The notes under the pieces are model-generated. The model was not told the DNA's origin. It saw only the letters and a program-made list of their open reading frames with translations, and did not search any database. From assembly GCA_011503125.2 (NCBI GenBank), contig WWBZ02000001.1:2666001-2730000 (forward strand): a stretch of 64,000 nt of DNA. The letters run 5' to 3'. Every line of letters starts with the position of its first letter. The stretch's first letter is position 1. This document shows, one piece after another, positions 23,332 through 34,314 of the stretch. The DNA comes from Botryosphaeria dothidea (Eukaryota > Ascomycota > Dothideomycetes > Botryosphaeriales > Botryosphaeriaceae). The position numbers and the translations under genes are program-made.

Positions 23332-25875
23332 CTACCAGGCATACCCGTCCTCAGCGGCAAAGTTATCTTCTCCGTTCCAATCTTCATCGCCACTGACTTC
23401 GGAGTCAAGGAAGTCGTTCTCATTGAATTGTTCCTCCCTAGGCCGCAGGTTATCGATGTTGATGTAGACGACCTCGCACATTCCCTGGATGTGCTTCTCT
23501 TTAGTGCGCTTCCAGTCCTTCGAGCCATCGCCATCTTCATCTGAATAGTTTTCTGCGCTAGACTGCTCATCTGACGACGATGAAGAGGTTGGAGAGTCGA
23601 CTCCAGACGTGAACTGCGCCGCTCTGCGGGGGCGAAGGCGGCGAGATAGACCAGAGCCCTCGTCCATATTTTCGTCCGCGCCGTAGGCATCCTCGCCTGT
23701 AGGCAACAACGTCTTATTTTTAGGACGAGGCGTGACTGCCACATGCTCAAGCTTTCCGACGGAACTCTTTGGTGGCGAATCTTCTGGTGTGATCGGCAAG
23801 CGTTTCTCTTTCCACATACGCCACCGCTTTCCGGACATAAGATGAGGGCTAGGCGGCGATGATTTGCGCAGGAAAACGCGCTGCAGCCTGCCGATCCATT
23901 TGTCGCGAAAGGATGCACGGTCCCGCCAGCCGATATTGAGGATCGCTTTGAGCACGAGCCTGCGAAGGTCAGGGAGCTTCTCTGCGGAATCAAGAAGTGA
24001 GGAGAAGAAGTTTTCGGCGGCTACGGACGTCCACTGTCTGAGTTGATTCATTTCGATGGAACGCAGTGTTGAGGGCCAGGTAGGGATTTCATCTTCTTTC
24101 AGCAAATCGAAATACTTGGGCTCCGAATCTCTGAAGGAGCCATGGGAGTCGTAATAGTTCATATCCATTTTCAGGACCTGAAGCTTTGAGCAAGCCCGTT
24201 TGAGATCTGGTAGAAAGGAGATGTCGAGCGCTTGGTTGTGGTTGAGAATCAGCGTCTCCAGTTGACTACCATGTGAGATTAGGAAGTTGCGCAGGACATC
24301 CGAAGTTACGTAGTGGCAATTGATAATGGTCAAGTGTTGTAGGTTCTCCCTGAGCAGAGGCAGAAGCTCTTCGTCAAGAACCTGGCAAGATTCGAAGCTG
24401 AGGCTCCTTAACCCTGGCAAAAGAGACAGGTTGTCCGCCAGCACCTGTTTGCTAGAACGTCCGGTCTCTTCACTGCCCCCGTCGTTGATGACAACAGCGA
24501 AGGATTCTGGACCAAAGTTAAGCAATGAAAGGTGCTCCAGTCGCTGAAAAGCTTCCAGCTGATGGATGCTGCCCATCCATAGGAGGTTCTGTTCCCGGGA
24601 GCGAAAGTTGGCATTCCAGTTCCAAGATTTCAGACGAATCTTGTTCTGCTCAAATGACGTGAAGAGGGATTGGCTGTAATGCCAGCGGCCGGACCTACTC
24701 AGTGGGCGGAAAGGCGGCCGATCTTGCGGGTGTACAATCGACACTTCGTTTAACTGTGGAGTGAATGGGATCAGGTCGCCGATCTCGAACGGTCCCTTCC
24801 CGCTCCATGTATATGCAAGTGTCTTGGTAACATCGAACTCTAGACGCCGTATCTTAACATTATAGTTGATGGATTTATTTTCTGGGTTCGAGAGAAGATC
24901 CAAAAGCCTATGAGGCTTGTCATTCATGTACAGTGGTGGTGACCGATACAAGGCCGTCAACGCAGGTTCCGCAAAGGTCTTGCACACTCTTGCGGTGTTC
25001 ACAAGCCAGGAGATACTAGAGGTTGGAGTGAAGTCCTCGTCATGCAACGGTTCACTGGCGAAGGTGAAGATCTGCAATAGGACCTCGTACGGTAAGGTCG
25101 ACCAGAGTGGAATGATTCCATCGCTCTCAAGAGCTGCAGTCCTCTTCTTCGAGCCTGCTTGGCGGTCATTCCCTACATGGACAGTAGTGTCAGCGAGCAA
25201 AGCGAAGGGATGAAGCAATGACCTACGTTTGGCTCCTCTGGACGTTCCGCGTCCATTTGACTGCCTCATCGCAGATGACCTCGTAACCCTCTTTGGCCCG
25301 CGACGGCGCTTTGGCTTTCGTGCGCGACGAGCTCCTAGCCCGGATACATCTCCAGTATCATCATCGCTATTGGTCTCCGTGTATAAGGGCGCCGTTTCGC
25401 GGCGAAGGTGAGCTAGACTCTGTGACCTCTGGGCGCGCAGTCTTCCGGTTCGTCTTGGTCTAGAAGGCCCAGCCTCATCTCCCCTGGAATCTTCATTATC
25501 ATCGGTATTGATCGATTCATCGGCGCTGGGCAGGTGGTACGACTTCGAGGGCAGGCGGCGCAACTTGGTTGGGACTTCAGGGCTTGCCGAAAGAAGGCCA
25601 TGGCTGCGGCTACGTTGAGGAGGTGGCGAGGATGCATCTCGCTCAGCATGATCATCCCTAATTGCACGTCTACCACGGTGATGGTTTGTCTGCTGTGATT
25701 GCGACTGCTGACCACGTGTGCTCTGACGATTACGCTTGCGCGCGCTTCCAGTGACTTCTTCCGAGTCCTCGCTTGTCAGATAGTCCTCTTCCATCGAGGT
25801 GCTGGGTTCGCGGTAGGAAATGCGGCTTCTTTTACGGCCGGCGCGGGCTGCTGTAGCACGGGTTGCGGTAGCCAT
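23332..25875 (-). CDS. F-box protein with leucine-rich-like repeats
   Basis: Starts at ATG 25875 (MATATRATAAR). The open frame extends slightly upstream but without an ATG. The first about 200 residues are disordered, basic and Ser/Arg-rich. The F-box follows (LPYEVLLQIFTFASEPL, then CKTFAEPALTALYRSP). A central region has LRR-like units such as LRSLSFESCQVL, LQHLTIINCHYV and LETLILNHNQAL. The C-terminal tail is acidic. F-box proteins recruit substrates to SCF ubiquitin ligases through Skp1, and the LRR part would hold the substrate. A 54-nt stretch at 25173-25226 has a GTAGGT donor, CTGAC branch site and TAG acceptor and is a multiple of three. I think it is an intron (829 aa if removed, 847 if kept). 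Substrate unknown. Confidence 0.85.
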   Translation of the reverse strand: MATATRATAARAGRKRSRISYREPSTSMEEDYLTSEDSEEVTGSARKRNRQSTRGQQSQSQQTNHHRGRRAIRDDHAERDASSPPPQRSRSHGLLSASPEVPTKLRRLPSKSYHLPSADESINTDDNEDSRGDEAGPSRPRRTGRLRAQRSQSLAHLRRETAPLYTETNSDDDTGDVSGLGARRARKPKRRRGPKRVTRSSAMRQSNGRGTSRGAKRRSLLHPFALLADTTVHVGNDRQAGSKKRTAALESDGIIPLWSTLPYEVLLQIFTFASEPLHDEDFTPTSSISWLVNTARVCKTFAEPALTALYRSPPLYMNDKPHRLLDLLSNPENKSINYNVKIRRLEFDVTKTLAYTWSGKGPFEIGDLIPFTPQLNEVSIVHPQDRPPFRPLSRSGRWHYSQSLFTSFEQNKIRLKSWNWNANFRSREQNLLWMGSIHQLEAFQRLEHLSLLNFGPESFAVVINDGGSEETGRSSKQVLADNLSLLPGLRSLSFESCQVLDEELLPLLRENLQHLTIINCHYVTSDVLRNFLISHGSQLETLILNHNQALDISFLPDLKRACSKLQVLKMDMNYYDSHGSFRDSEPKYFDLLKEDEIPTWPSTLRSIEMNQLRQWTSVAAENFFSSLLDSAEKLPDLRRLVLKAILNIGWRDRASFRDKWIGRLQRVFLRKSSPPSPHLMSGKRWRMWKEKRLPITPEDSPPKSSVGKLEHVAVTPRPKNKTLLPTGEDAYGADENMDEGSGLSRRLRPRRAAQFTSGVDSPTSSSSSDEQSSAENYSDEDGDGSKDWKRTKEKHIQGMCEVVYINIDNLRPREEQFNENDFLDSEVSGDEDWNGEDNFAAEDGYAW

Positions 25876-26868
25876 GATTGTCAGAGCGTGGAGCTTAGGG
25901 AGCACGGCAGCGGATGCTAGGCGAATCTTCGAGCCTCAAGCTCGCAGGTGTCTCGGTGGGCCCAGCAGCGAGTAATGCTTGGGCGAATGGATCTGGCGTG
26001 GGCGTGAAAAAAAAGTGCGACACGACACTGCAGGGAGGTGCAAGCAAGAGGAGGCAATGACGCTGACTGGCGATCGCTTATCGATTGGCACCCGGTCCGC
26101 GGCTTCTCCGGACGCTCGAGCCACGTCCGCCTCAGGCCTGAATGCAGCTGGCGCAAATGGCTGGTGCAGGCGTGGCTGGCAGCGGAAAGCTTGCTGCTCC
26201 AGGTGAAGTGAGACCAACACAATTGGTGCACAACTTCGCGCACCCCATACAATAGTGCGTACGTCCTGCTATCGCCGTGCCGCCTGCGTTCGCGTGCCAA
26301 TTGCTGCGTGTGTGTGGGCCGCGTCCGACCTGCGCGTGTGCTCGACTATCGTGCCGCGTCGAGCAATCGAACCTCTCGGAGTTCACAGTGACCAGCCTGT
26401 GTTGGAGCGCAACCGACGTTGGTCTCATCCCGTGGCGTCGCACCGACCCTCTCCTCCCCTTCATTGCGCGTGGCGCCGCAGTCGCGACCTCCCGGACCTC
26501 AGCAACGAGAACTCTGCGCGCCGCACCTACCACACCCCAACCTCGACGCGGAACGCGCCCTCTCGCATCCGCACCCACCCGTGGCATGCTCCTCGCCCTG
26601 GGTTGCGCAACCATCGAGCCCAGCTTCTGCCCCTCGCGGGCCCCATCTCCCGTCTCCGCGCCGCCAGCCGGGCCCGCGGCGCCTGTCTCAGTCTCACCGC
26701 AGCTGCTTCTTTCTATCCTCACTCGTCGTCGCTATTTCTTTATCGACAGTCACGCGTCATGCGCTTCATCACGTCAGCAGCGCTGAGATTTACGTGGCTT
26801 TCCTTTTCTTCGGGTTCGGTTGAGACTACTGCCATCATCACCTGCCACGCGATCGCCAAGTCGAGAGC
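25876..26868. other. Divergent promoter region of the F-box and SUZ12 genes
   Basis: About 990 bp between two divergent starts. GC-rich near the middle and pyrimidine-rich close to SUZ12, typical of a fungal leader. No gene seen. Confidence 0.5.
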
Positions 26869-29231
26869 ATGGTGAGTTCAACGGAGTTCAAAAAATACGG
26901 AGGGAACGGGGCTCTGTACTTGACCGTCGATAGATTCCGCCAACGGACGTTCCTACGAAGGAACATCACTCAAGCGCTTGACCAGCACGCGGAGGCCTTG
27001 GCTGCCGTGCAACCAAGCACCGACAACGGCATGTGGGATCATGAACTTTACAAACGCTGGGACTTTCCCGATCAGGACACCCTGAGTGTTCTAGCCGCAA
27101 AGAACAAGGAGGTGCTGAAGATAGACATCAAACACTTCCTCCCGGTCAAGCGCAGGGAAGGCGGTGGTAACGTCGGTCCGTCGAAGAAGAGGAAAAATTT
27201 GCTCTTTACTGCCCAGTGCAACTTTGTCTTCAGACTTTATCTCGAGAGAAAACACTATGGGGACGACAGTCCCGACATCGAAGACCTTCTCTACGATTCT
27301 CGTAAGGCAACACTGCAGGCTTACAAGAACGAACATGGTGAGAAGGCTTTCTCCGTGGAAATGGAGAAACCCTTTCTCATCACTGCTGAGCAATTGAAAA
27401 TACCAAACGCTCGGGAGAAGGGGTATCTGATGCTACTTGCCAAAAGTTATACTCTGACGATCATCTTACTCTTCGACGATTCTGAGGATATGGAAATGGT
27501 CCTTCCACTCCTCAATAATGACCACAATGAGCTGACAGGGCATCGCGGCAAAATCTTTACAAAGTTGGGCACGCTGCCGGTGTGCCCAGCGGAGGGAAAA
27601 AGCATTCCGATGAAATTCGCTTCTGGCGGCAAACGCTACCGCCTTCCCTTTGACATGGAGCTGGACGCCGGTTGGGAAGTCAGCAAAGAGACGGCAATGC
27701 AAACATACAATCGAGCGTTGCGCTGCGTCCGAGGATTGCAGCTACCTTCGCCAGTCTCGGAGCCTGCGACGCCAGCAAAGGTAACGCGGCTAGCTTATAC
27801 ATTCAAAGATCAAGTGCGCCCGAAAGCCATTATTCTGGAAGGATGTCTTTGCTTGTTCTGCAATCGACGCAATTATCATTCGCTGGACAGATTGCATCAC
27901 CACTTCAAGACGGAGCACGACATGTTCACGTTTAAGCTTGAGAGTGGAGGAAGAGACAGCCCTGGCTGCGACACCAACGAGATGAACATTGAGATCGATA
28001 TCTCAGACAAATACAGCGACGCTCGTGCCAGCAACCATGTCGCTGATCCACGAGAGATCAGCTGGGTCGCTCCTTGGGAGCCGTTCGATTTGAAAGCATA
28101 TTTGGACGGCGATGAATCCTGGATAGCGACGGGACGGGGTCTCAAAAGCAGGAAACACCGCCAGTTTACGAAGCCAACACCTCTGCCACAGGGATTAGTG
28201 GAGCCAAAGAAGCCGTCAGAAGTTCCAGACATGCCTAAAATCGAGAGAAAGAAGTACCGAGTACCCAAGGCCCCTAGTGGTCTTCGGTTCTATAGAACCG
28301 ATTCCAAGAGACCGCTAGAAGAAGGCGAATATCTCAGCGAAAGCGACGACGGAATTTCGGAGGACTGGCTCAAACTAAGGCGCAACGTGGCAACTAAAGA
28401 TGCCGAGACGACGATTCCTGCGAAAGCATTCATGATGAAATGGGATGACTACATGCAGGATGAACAACTATCGGGAGATACTCACGCGGGAGATGCTGTC
28501 ATTCGGTTTGCTCGCAAGTATCGCTCGTGGCTCAAAAGTCGAGACGTGATGGGCAATGAGTTCCTCAGGAAAACAGCAGAGTTGCTTGAAGACAGCATTA
28601 TCTGCAGAGAAATTTTCGAAGCTTGCGTGGATCTCATCGAGGGCGATGGCAGCATGATCGATGCAGTCCCCTTACGCGCGCAAAATGGAAGGCATCGCCC
28701 AACGCCCTCCTCAGCATCTGAGCCAAATGGGGTGTCTCCCCAGCCCAAGAGTCCAAAAATGAAGCGCAAATATGTGCCAGGAGGACCTGGAGGTGGTGGG
28801 AGATATATTGAAGTTGAAGATGACGGCAAGAAAAGGAAAAAGAGGTCGAAATCGGCAATTAGCCATGAAACCTCGATGAGCTCAAGCCAAAAGAGCTTCG
28901 ACACACTTCCAATGACACAAGAAACAGATGAGGACATTGTTGTGACGGATTATATCGGCCAGGAGGGTTCTACAAAGCCACTTTTGCAGGACAAATCCCC
29001 TCAGCAGCCATCAATAGCCGCTCAGAGCGGTTGCACGTGCGGAATTGTCGTCGACGATGACATGGTGGCAATCTCGTGCGCAAGTCTGGTAAGCGCTATG
29101 AGTTTCTCGTGTCACATGCAGCAAAAATTGTTAACCCATCGCAGGATTGCCAAAGAGGGGAATTCCACCTTTCGTGTGTCGGACTCACTCGAAGAAGGCT
29201 GGGCTGGCTTTGTCCCGAGTGCGAGACTTGA
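26869..29231 (+). CDS. SUZ12: Polycomb protein Suz12 (VEFS-box) with C-terminal PHD finger
   Basis: Suz12 is the core scaffold of PRC2, which methylates H3K27 to silence genes. Two exons, 26869-29088 and 29145-29231, 768 aa. An N-terminal block FRQRTFLRRNITQALDQH resembles the family's start. A C2H2-like zinc finger (CLCLFCN, then LHHHFKTEH) lies at about 325-350. The VEFS box is at about 520-600 (MKWDDYMQ, WLKSRDVMGNEF, CREIFEACVDLI). After a Lys-rich linker, residues about 720-768 form a C4HC3 PHD finger: CTCG, then CASLDC across the intron, FHLSCVGL and WLCPEC, ending ET-stop. Splicing is required to complete the PHD. The ATG is followed by GTGAGT, a donor-like string, but the frame reads through well. 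Confident in Suz12; the PHD tail is unusual. Confidence 0.9.
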
Positions 29232-30844
29232 ACGGGACGGACGTGGATGATACTGCAACCATAAATCCACACCGAGCTTACTTCCGAGGAGCTCGGGCTT
29301 TTCATATGCCACCGCAGCCGCGTGCCAGCGGCCCACAGTATATAGGCGGCTCTCTCTTCTCTGGGCCCGAGAACAACCGGCCTGTTTCAGATGGCAAATG
29401 ACGGATGCGCACGCAGCGTTTGCGCGGATGGGATAAAGGCGTTTTGGTGTGCAACGGAACATCGGGTTCAAGATGCATATACCTGGTAGTCTCGATGGTC
29501 TTCTCTCGCATTTCTTCCTTCTACCGCCCCAGAACGTTTTACAAAAGAGATAGTCGAAGCATTCTATAGGTTGCGTTGACCATAATACGAACGGTCCTTG
29601 TACACAGAATGTTGACGTGACAGGGTGACGACTGGGTACAGCGTTGATGTCAAGAAATGTCAAGCTTTACCCTCGTTGTAAGGCTGAAACAGGGCAATAG
29701 CACTCGTTTGCCATGTCGGCAAGCTGGCGCACCTTGATGGCCGAGTAGGGAAAGTCTCGGGCTGGTTCTGGCATGCGTCAGGGTGACGGGGCGTCACAAG
29801 CCAAGCGTGCGGCCGCAATGGATGGCTGGCAGCGCACCGCGTCCGTGCCCCGATTCTGTTTGCTCGGACGCACAGATGCTCGTCCCTGCAGCATTCGGCA
29901 CCGACGGATCCTGGGCTCTCTCGAAGCCTGATGCAGCTAGAGCCGGTGCCGATCCGCTGTGGCTGGGCCTTGGCACTGCGCGAGAGGCTTCTGAACACGA
30001 GAGAGCGAGAGGAAAGGCCTCAACAACTCGGACGGAGTGCGTACACACCGCACACTTCGGCGGCCAAGAATAGCCGGGGCGGGGACGCTCGCTTGGAGAT
30101 AGAGGAGAAGCGGTGTTGCGATACGCTTTGGGCGGGCGTGGGCTGGTGAAGGAGAGGATGACGGCACTGCGGAGGGCGGATGGGCACACTGTGCGACTCC
30201 TGCGCGGACGGCGGCCGCGGCGTATGGTTCGACTGGCAGCCCGGCGCGGGGCGAACGGCACACAGAAGGAGGCAGGGACCAACAGGAACCAACAACAGCA
30301 CACGAGCTCTGGACGCGGCGTGCCCAAGGATCACGCCCCGCGCCGGCCGGCGTCTTTATTTGGGCGGTGGCACGACGTCAAAGCCGCAGGGACGCTGCGA
30401 TGCGACTATCCGGTCTGGACGGACGAAGCCCGCGGCCGCCCGGGAACGTCATATGGCGATGCGCGTGAGCGCCCAAAGAGCAGCGGGAACGGCGCCATTG
30501 TTGCTACTTAAGGACGGGAAGAGGAGGCTCAAAGGGAAAGGGAGCCGCGAACTGCACAATCCTCGTCCTCTCTCCACATTATTCCACCTGCACTCCACCG
30601 ACGATCGCCCAGCAACAGCCGATCGGCATCCACCAGCCACTCGTCGCCCGAGCTAGGAAAACGCGACTCTGCTGCGCCTGCCTTATTTATTGCTTCCGCC
30701 TGCGCTATCCCTGACCGCTGCTGCTTGCCTGTCACCACCACCTTTTAACCTCACCTCGCCTCTCTACCTGTAATTCTCTTTCCTCCACAATCACCGTCGA
30801 CCGCATTCATACGCCTTCAACCGTATCCACCCAAATCCGACAAG
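29232..30844. other. Intergenic region between SUZ12 and the secreted-protein gene
   Basis: About 1.6 kb, GC-rich in its right half, with a TATTTAT-like stretch and a long pyrimidine-rich leader before 30845. A palindrome GTGACG-GGG-CGTCAC at 29783-29797 contains two TGACG/CGTCA bZIP-type half-sites. No gene seen. Confidence 0.45.
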
Positions 30845-31602
30845 ATGAAGGTCCTCTCCATCCTCGCTTTCGCGTCGACCGCCATGGGTCTTGCCCTGCC
30901 CATTGGCTTCTACAACCGCGACGAGTTCCTCGCCAAGCGCGCCGTCGACGCCGACTTCCAGCCTACGGGCGAGGAGTACGTGCTGAAGACGCAGCTCGTC
31001 AGCAACAATGACACCTCCAAGGCCAAATTCAACGACCTGTATTTGACCGCCTTCCACACGGGCGCTGGCACCAACGACGCCGTCTTCACCAGCTCCAAGG
31101 GTGATGCCGCTACCGCCTTCCTCAACGAGACCACCGACGGCTCGTTCCAGGAGTTCGACTTTGGCACTGAGTGAGTCTACCTCTTCCATTTCGGCTTGTT
31201 TAAGTCCAGTGCTTTTTGGTGTGAAACGCCATCTCCGCAAGACACATTGACTAACCGAGGTTTCTTAGGTTCCCGTGGAGCTTGCAGATCGGCTATGAGC
31301 CCTACACTGCCTGGGCCCCCGTCACCATCGACGCTGGTGTTCCGCAGGCTGGCGACGGCTTCTTCACCTTCACCCCATCCGGCCTGACTTTCAATGTTTC
31401 CCAGTTCGATGGCTGGCTTGGTAAGTCCCTCCTTCTGAATCTCATCCTCCATTTATAATAGGGTAGCCTTGATTAACGTATAGCAGTCTGTGACTGGTGG
31501 CACACCACTCCCCAGCTGTTCTGGAAGACGGGCGTTACCTACTACAACAGCTCGCTCCCGACTTCTTGCGCGGACGTCTACCTTGTCAAGGAGTCATTGT
31601 AG
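30845..31602 (+). CDS. Small secreted protein, DUF7907-like
   Basis: Three exons: 30845-31170, 31269-31420 and 31484-31602, 198 aa. Begins with a clear signal peptide (MKVLSILAFASTAMGLALP), then a probable Lys-Arg processing site (LAKRAVDA). The mature part has the layout of the fungal DUF7907 family: an early YVLKTQLV strand, then GFFTFTPSGLTFNVSQFDGWL and a C-terminal CDWWH...SCADVYLVKESL with two cysteines that may pair. Several NxT/S sites suggest N-glycosylation. The last intron ends TAGCAG, a tandem acceptor giving either WLAVCDW or WLVCDW. A long upstream region and strong codon bias (GC-ending) suggest high or regulated expression. Function is unknown for the family. I do not call it an effector without other evidence. 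Confidence 0.85.
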
Positions 31603-33411
31603 ATGATGCGTAACGTTCTCGAGAACAAAAAAAAACGAACTCAATTGTACCCTTGAGACCAGAAGGCATACAATTGGGTTACATGGACGGCAATAATGGC
31701 GTTTTTGCTTTTAGCGGGGGGTTTTCTTCTTTCACAGCGCCTGGAGGCCCACGGAGATGGGTACAGGCATGATTGTACGACCAACTGCATTCGACACGGA
31801 CACATCCGAACCTGTAATGATAGCATAGACTACGACCACGACGTGACAACGTCAACGAACCTAGTAAATAGCACCATTAATGAGTAATCATACGACATTC
31901 GTTCTGACGATCCAAGCTGGGGCACTGAATGCATTGAAGATTGATCGCAAGGTACGCTAATCTGCTCACAGATCATGTGCTTCTTCACGGGCTACGGTCG
32001 CATGCGGTCCAGGACATTGACCTCATTGCTGGCAACACTTGCCGATAATGAGCGCGCACGTGGAAGGACCCTGCAATGGCACGATTGCGGCTGTGCGGCG
32101 TATTACAAGCCATTGACCTTGGCTCGCAGATATGTTAGTGTACCATTGTTGCTTTCAATCCAGTTTCCGGGCCTACTGGCAAAAACTGGAGAAAGGAGAG
32201 AGCTGAAAGGCCGGTTCCTACCGCTGGTCGAGCATACTGGTGAAACATGGCCGGTCCCTCTCTTCAACTTACTCTAGCCTCAGGCTCCGCCACAACGCGA
32301 ATCGGCCACAGCGGTGGGGAAGTACGATAGTTCTCGGGGCACGTAAGGGTCCTTCACTGCCGAGTTTCGAAGCCGTCTCCAGTAAGTTATTGCCGCTTCC
32401 GTAAAGAGCATCAGCCTGTATAAGAAAAAAGCTTAACCTGCCGACACTTAGGAAGACGTACCGCGGAAGATGGTCATTCGGAGCTCATGATGGAGAGCGC
32501 AGCCAAGCAGTGTCAAGTGACACAAAACTGCAGCTTCTTCCTCTTTCCTGCTCTGCCCTTCAGATCCCCACAACCTCGATCGACGTACGATAGCATACAG
32601 GGATTAACAACTCTTGAGGGCCGTGTGATCTGCTAGCAGGGAGGAGCGTTGCAACGAGAGAGAAATGGTCAGCCTTGCATGCAAGCTTCAGTCAGAAAGA
32701 AGGAAGCAGAGGCGCGCTTCACCCGGGCACGCCAGTGGCAGGACGCAAAAATCTCCGATGACAGCTGCATGGCGACGAAAGCATTCGGGCTGGGCGCATC
32801 AGGATGGATGTTGGATAGAAGAGGGATCCATGTCTCGAACGGGTGCGCACGGAGCAGCGATGACGCAAAACGGCATTCGCCCGCCTTCAACACCAAACGC
32901 CCCGAACTGTCGGAGCCCCCTCCACTCGCGGCAGCCCCCGTTGGAGATGCGCGGCAGAGCGTTGGCAGACGAAGGCCAGCCGGCAGCGGGTCTCGCCAAT
33001 TGCTGCCGCCCGGGCCTCGACTGTGGGGGAGCAACGGTTTGGCGACGCCCAGCTCTCTTTTCTGTGGCTTTTCCTGCAGACGCCATCCAACGCGGCCGGG
33101 ATGCGGGCGGCCACCCCAGCGAAAACAAGGCAGAGCTCCCTTGCCCTGCACCACCACTGTCGTCATCCTCACCCCAGCACTGGTCGTAATTCCAGCACAT
33201 GCATGAGACACAAAAACTGTTCCGGCCTCTCTGTTCTGGCCTCTTGAAAACGTAGAGTCTGCGCCACTGCTGTTTCCCTTCTTTTCCTCCCACTCCTCTC
33301 CCTCATCTCTAATATCGAGCCTTGCCTGGAGCTCCGGTGTCTTACGACATCCTCTCTCTCAAGCCCTCTCCAGCCTGACAGCCTAATCACATCCCTTCAA
33401 CGCCTGCCGCC
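31603..33411. other. Intergenic region before the BTB gene
   Basis: About 1.8 kb with the 3' UTR of the secreted-protein gene and a long pyrimidine-rich BTB leader (about 33280-33410). An ATG-initiated 100-codon frame at 31975-32277 shows no domain and poor codon bias. I see no convincing gene. Confidence 0.45.
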
Positions 33412-34314
33412 ATGTCTGTAAGGTCTCCGTCCCCCAAGGCCGAGAAGCCGCTCCACGAGCTCCTCTCGCACTCGCTCGTCGACATTTACGTCGGCCCCGA
33501 CAACACACACTGGATCCTGCACGAGAAGCTCCTCTGCGCACGCTCCCGCTTCTTCCAACGCGTCTTCTATTCCAAGGACTCGCACTCGTCCTCCTACGGC
33601 CTTCCCGAAGAAGAAGACGATGCCTTCTCCGCCTTCGTCTCCTGGCTCTACAGCGGCTACGTCAAGCCGGCCAAGGAGGAGAAGGACCTGACCAACCTGC
33701 TCGACCTGTACCTGATGGGCGAGAAGTGGCAGGCGTCGCAGCTGGTGCGCGACGTGCTGCGCGAGGTGCGTGACTGGTACGCCACCACCGACACCTACCC
33801 GGGCCTGCGCCGCGTGCAGTACATCTACGCGAACACGGACGAGGACAGCGAGATGCGCCGCCTGCTGGTGCACAGCATCGCCCGCATGATGGCCCTCAAC
33901 GAGAGCATCCCCGCCCACTGGGACAAGGCCCTGCGCAAGAACGGCCAGCTCGCCGTCGACCTGATCAAGAGCATCCAGAGCTGGCGCATCGACCCGGCCA
34001 AGGTGCCCGACATGCGCCGCCAGGTCGAGGAGAAGGCGCCGCAGATCGTCGACAACCTGGCCGACAAGCCCGTCGAGGGCGCCAAGAAGGACGTCGACAA
34101 CGCTGACGTAGAAAAGCTGGCCCAGGGCCTCGTGAACGGGCTCGCCGGCGGAGACGATAAGAAGAAGCCCCAGGCCAACGGCGTCGAGAAGAAGGTCGAT
34201 CGCGTTGCCGGCAAGCCCGAGGAGGTCAAGAAGGAGCTCGACGAGAACTTGCCTAACGGCATCAACCTGCCCAACGGTGTGCCGGACGGCCTTCCCGCGG
34301 TCGATATCGATTAA
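33412..34314 (+). CDS. BTB/POZ-domain protein
   Basis: Single exon, 300 aa. The BTB fold spans about residues 20-115: LVDIYVGPDNTHWILHEKLL, CARSRFFQRVF and SAFVSWLYSGYV, followed by LLDLYLMGEKWQ. These are the usual fungal BTB landmarks. BTB domains dimerise and often serve as Cul3 adaptors, but no MATH, Kelch or BACK partner domain is visible. The C-terminal 100 residues are Lys/Glu/Val-rich and probably helical or disordered, with repeats of the type LPNGINLPNGVPDGLP at the end. Very strong GC-ending codon use suggests good expression. The ATG has a ccgccATG context. Role unknown; many ascomycetes carry several such stand-alone BTB genes. Confidence 0.9.
   Translation: MSVRSPSPKAEKPLHELLSHSLVDIYVGPDNTHWILHEKLLCARSRFFQRVFYSKDSHSSSYGLPEEEDDAFSAFVSWLYSGYVKPAKEEKDLTNLLDLYLMGEKWQASQLVRDVLREVRDWYATTDTYPGLRRVQYIYANTDEDSEMRRLLVHSIARMMALNESIPAHWDKALRKNGQLAVDLIKSIQSWRIDPAKVPDMRRQVEEKAPQIVDNLADKPVEGAKKDVDNADVEKLAQGLVNGLAGGDDKKKPQANGVEKKVDRVAGKPEEVKKELDENLPNGINLPNGVPDGLPAVDID

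Noticed and set aside
31975..32277. ATG-initiated 100-codon frame in the spacer before the BTB gene
   Set aside because: No domain, no partner exon, weak codon bias. Not supportable as a gene.
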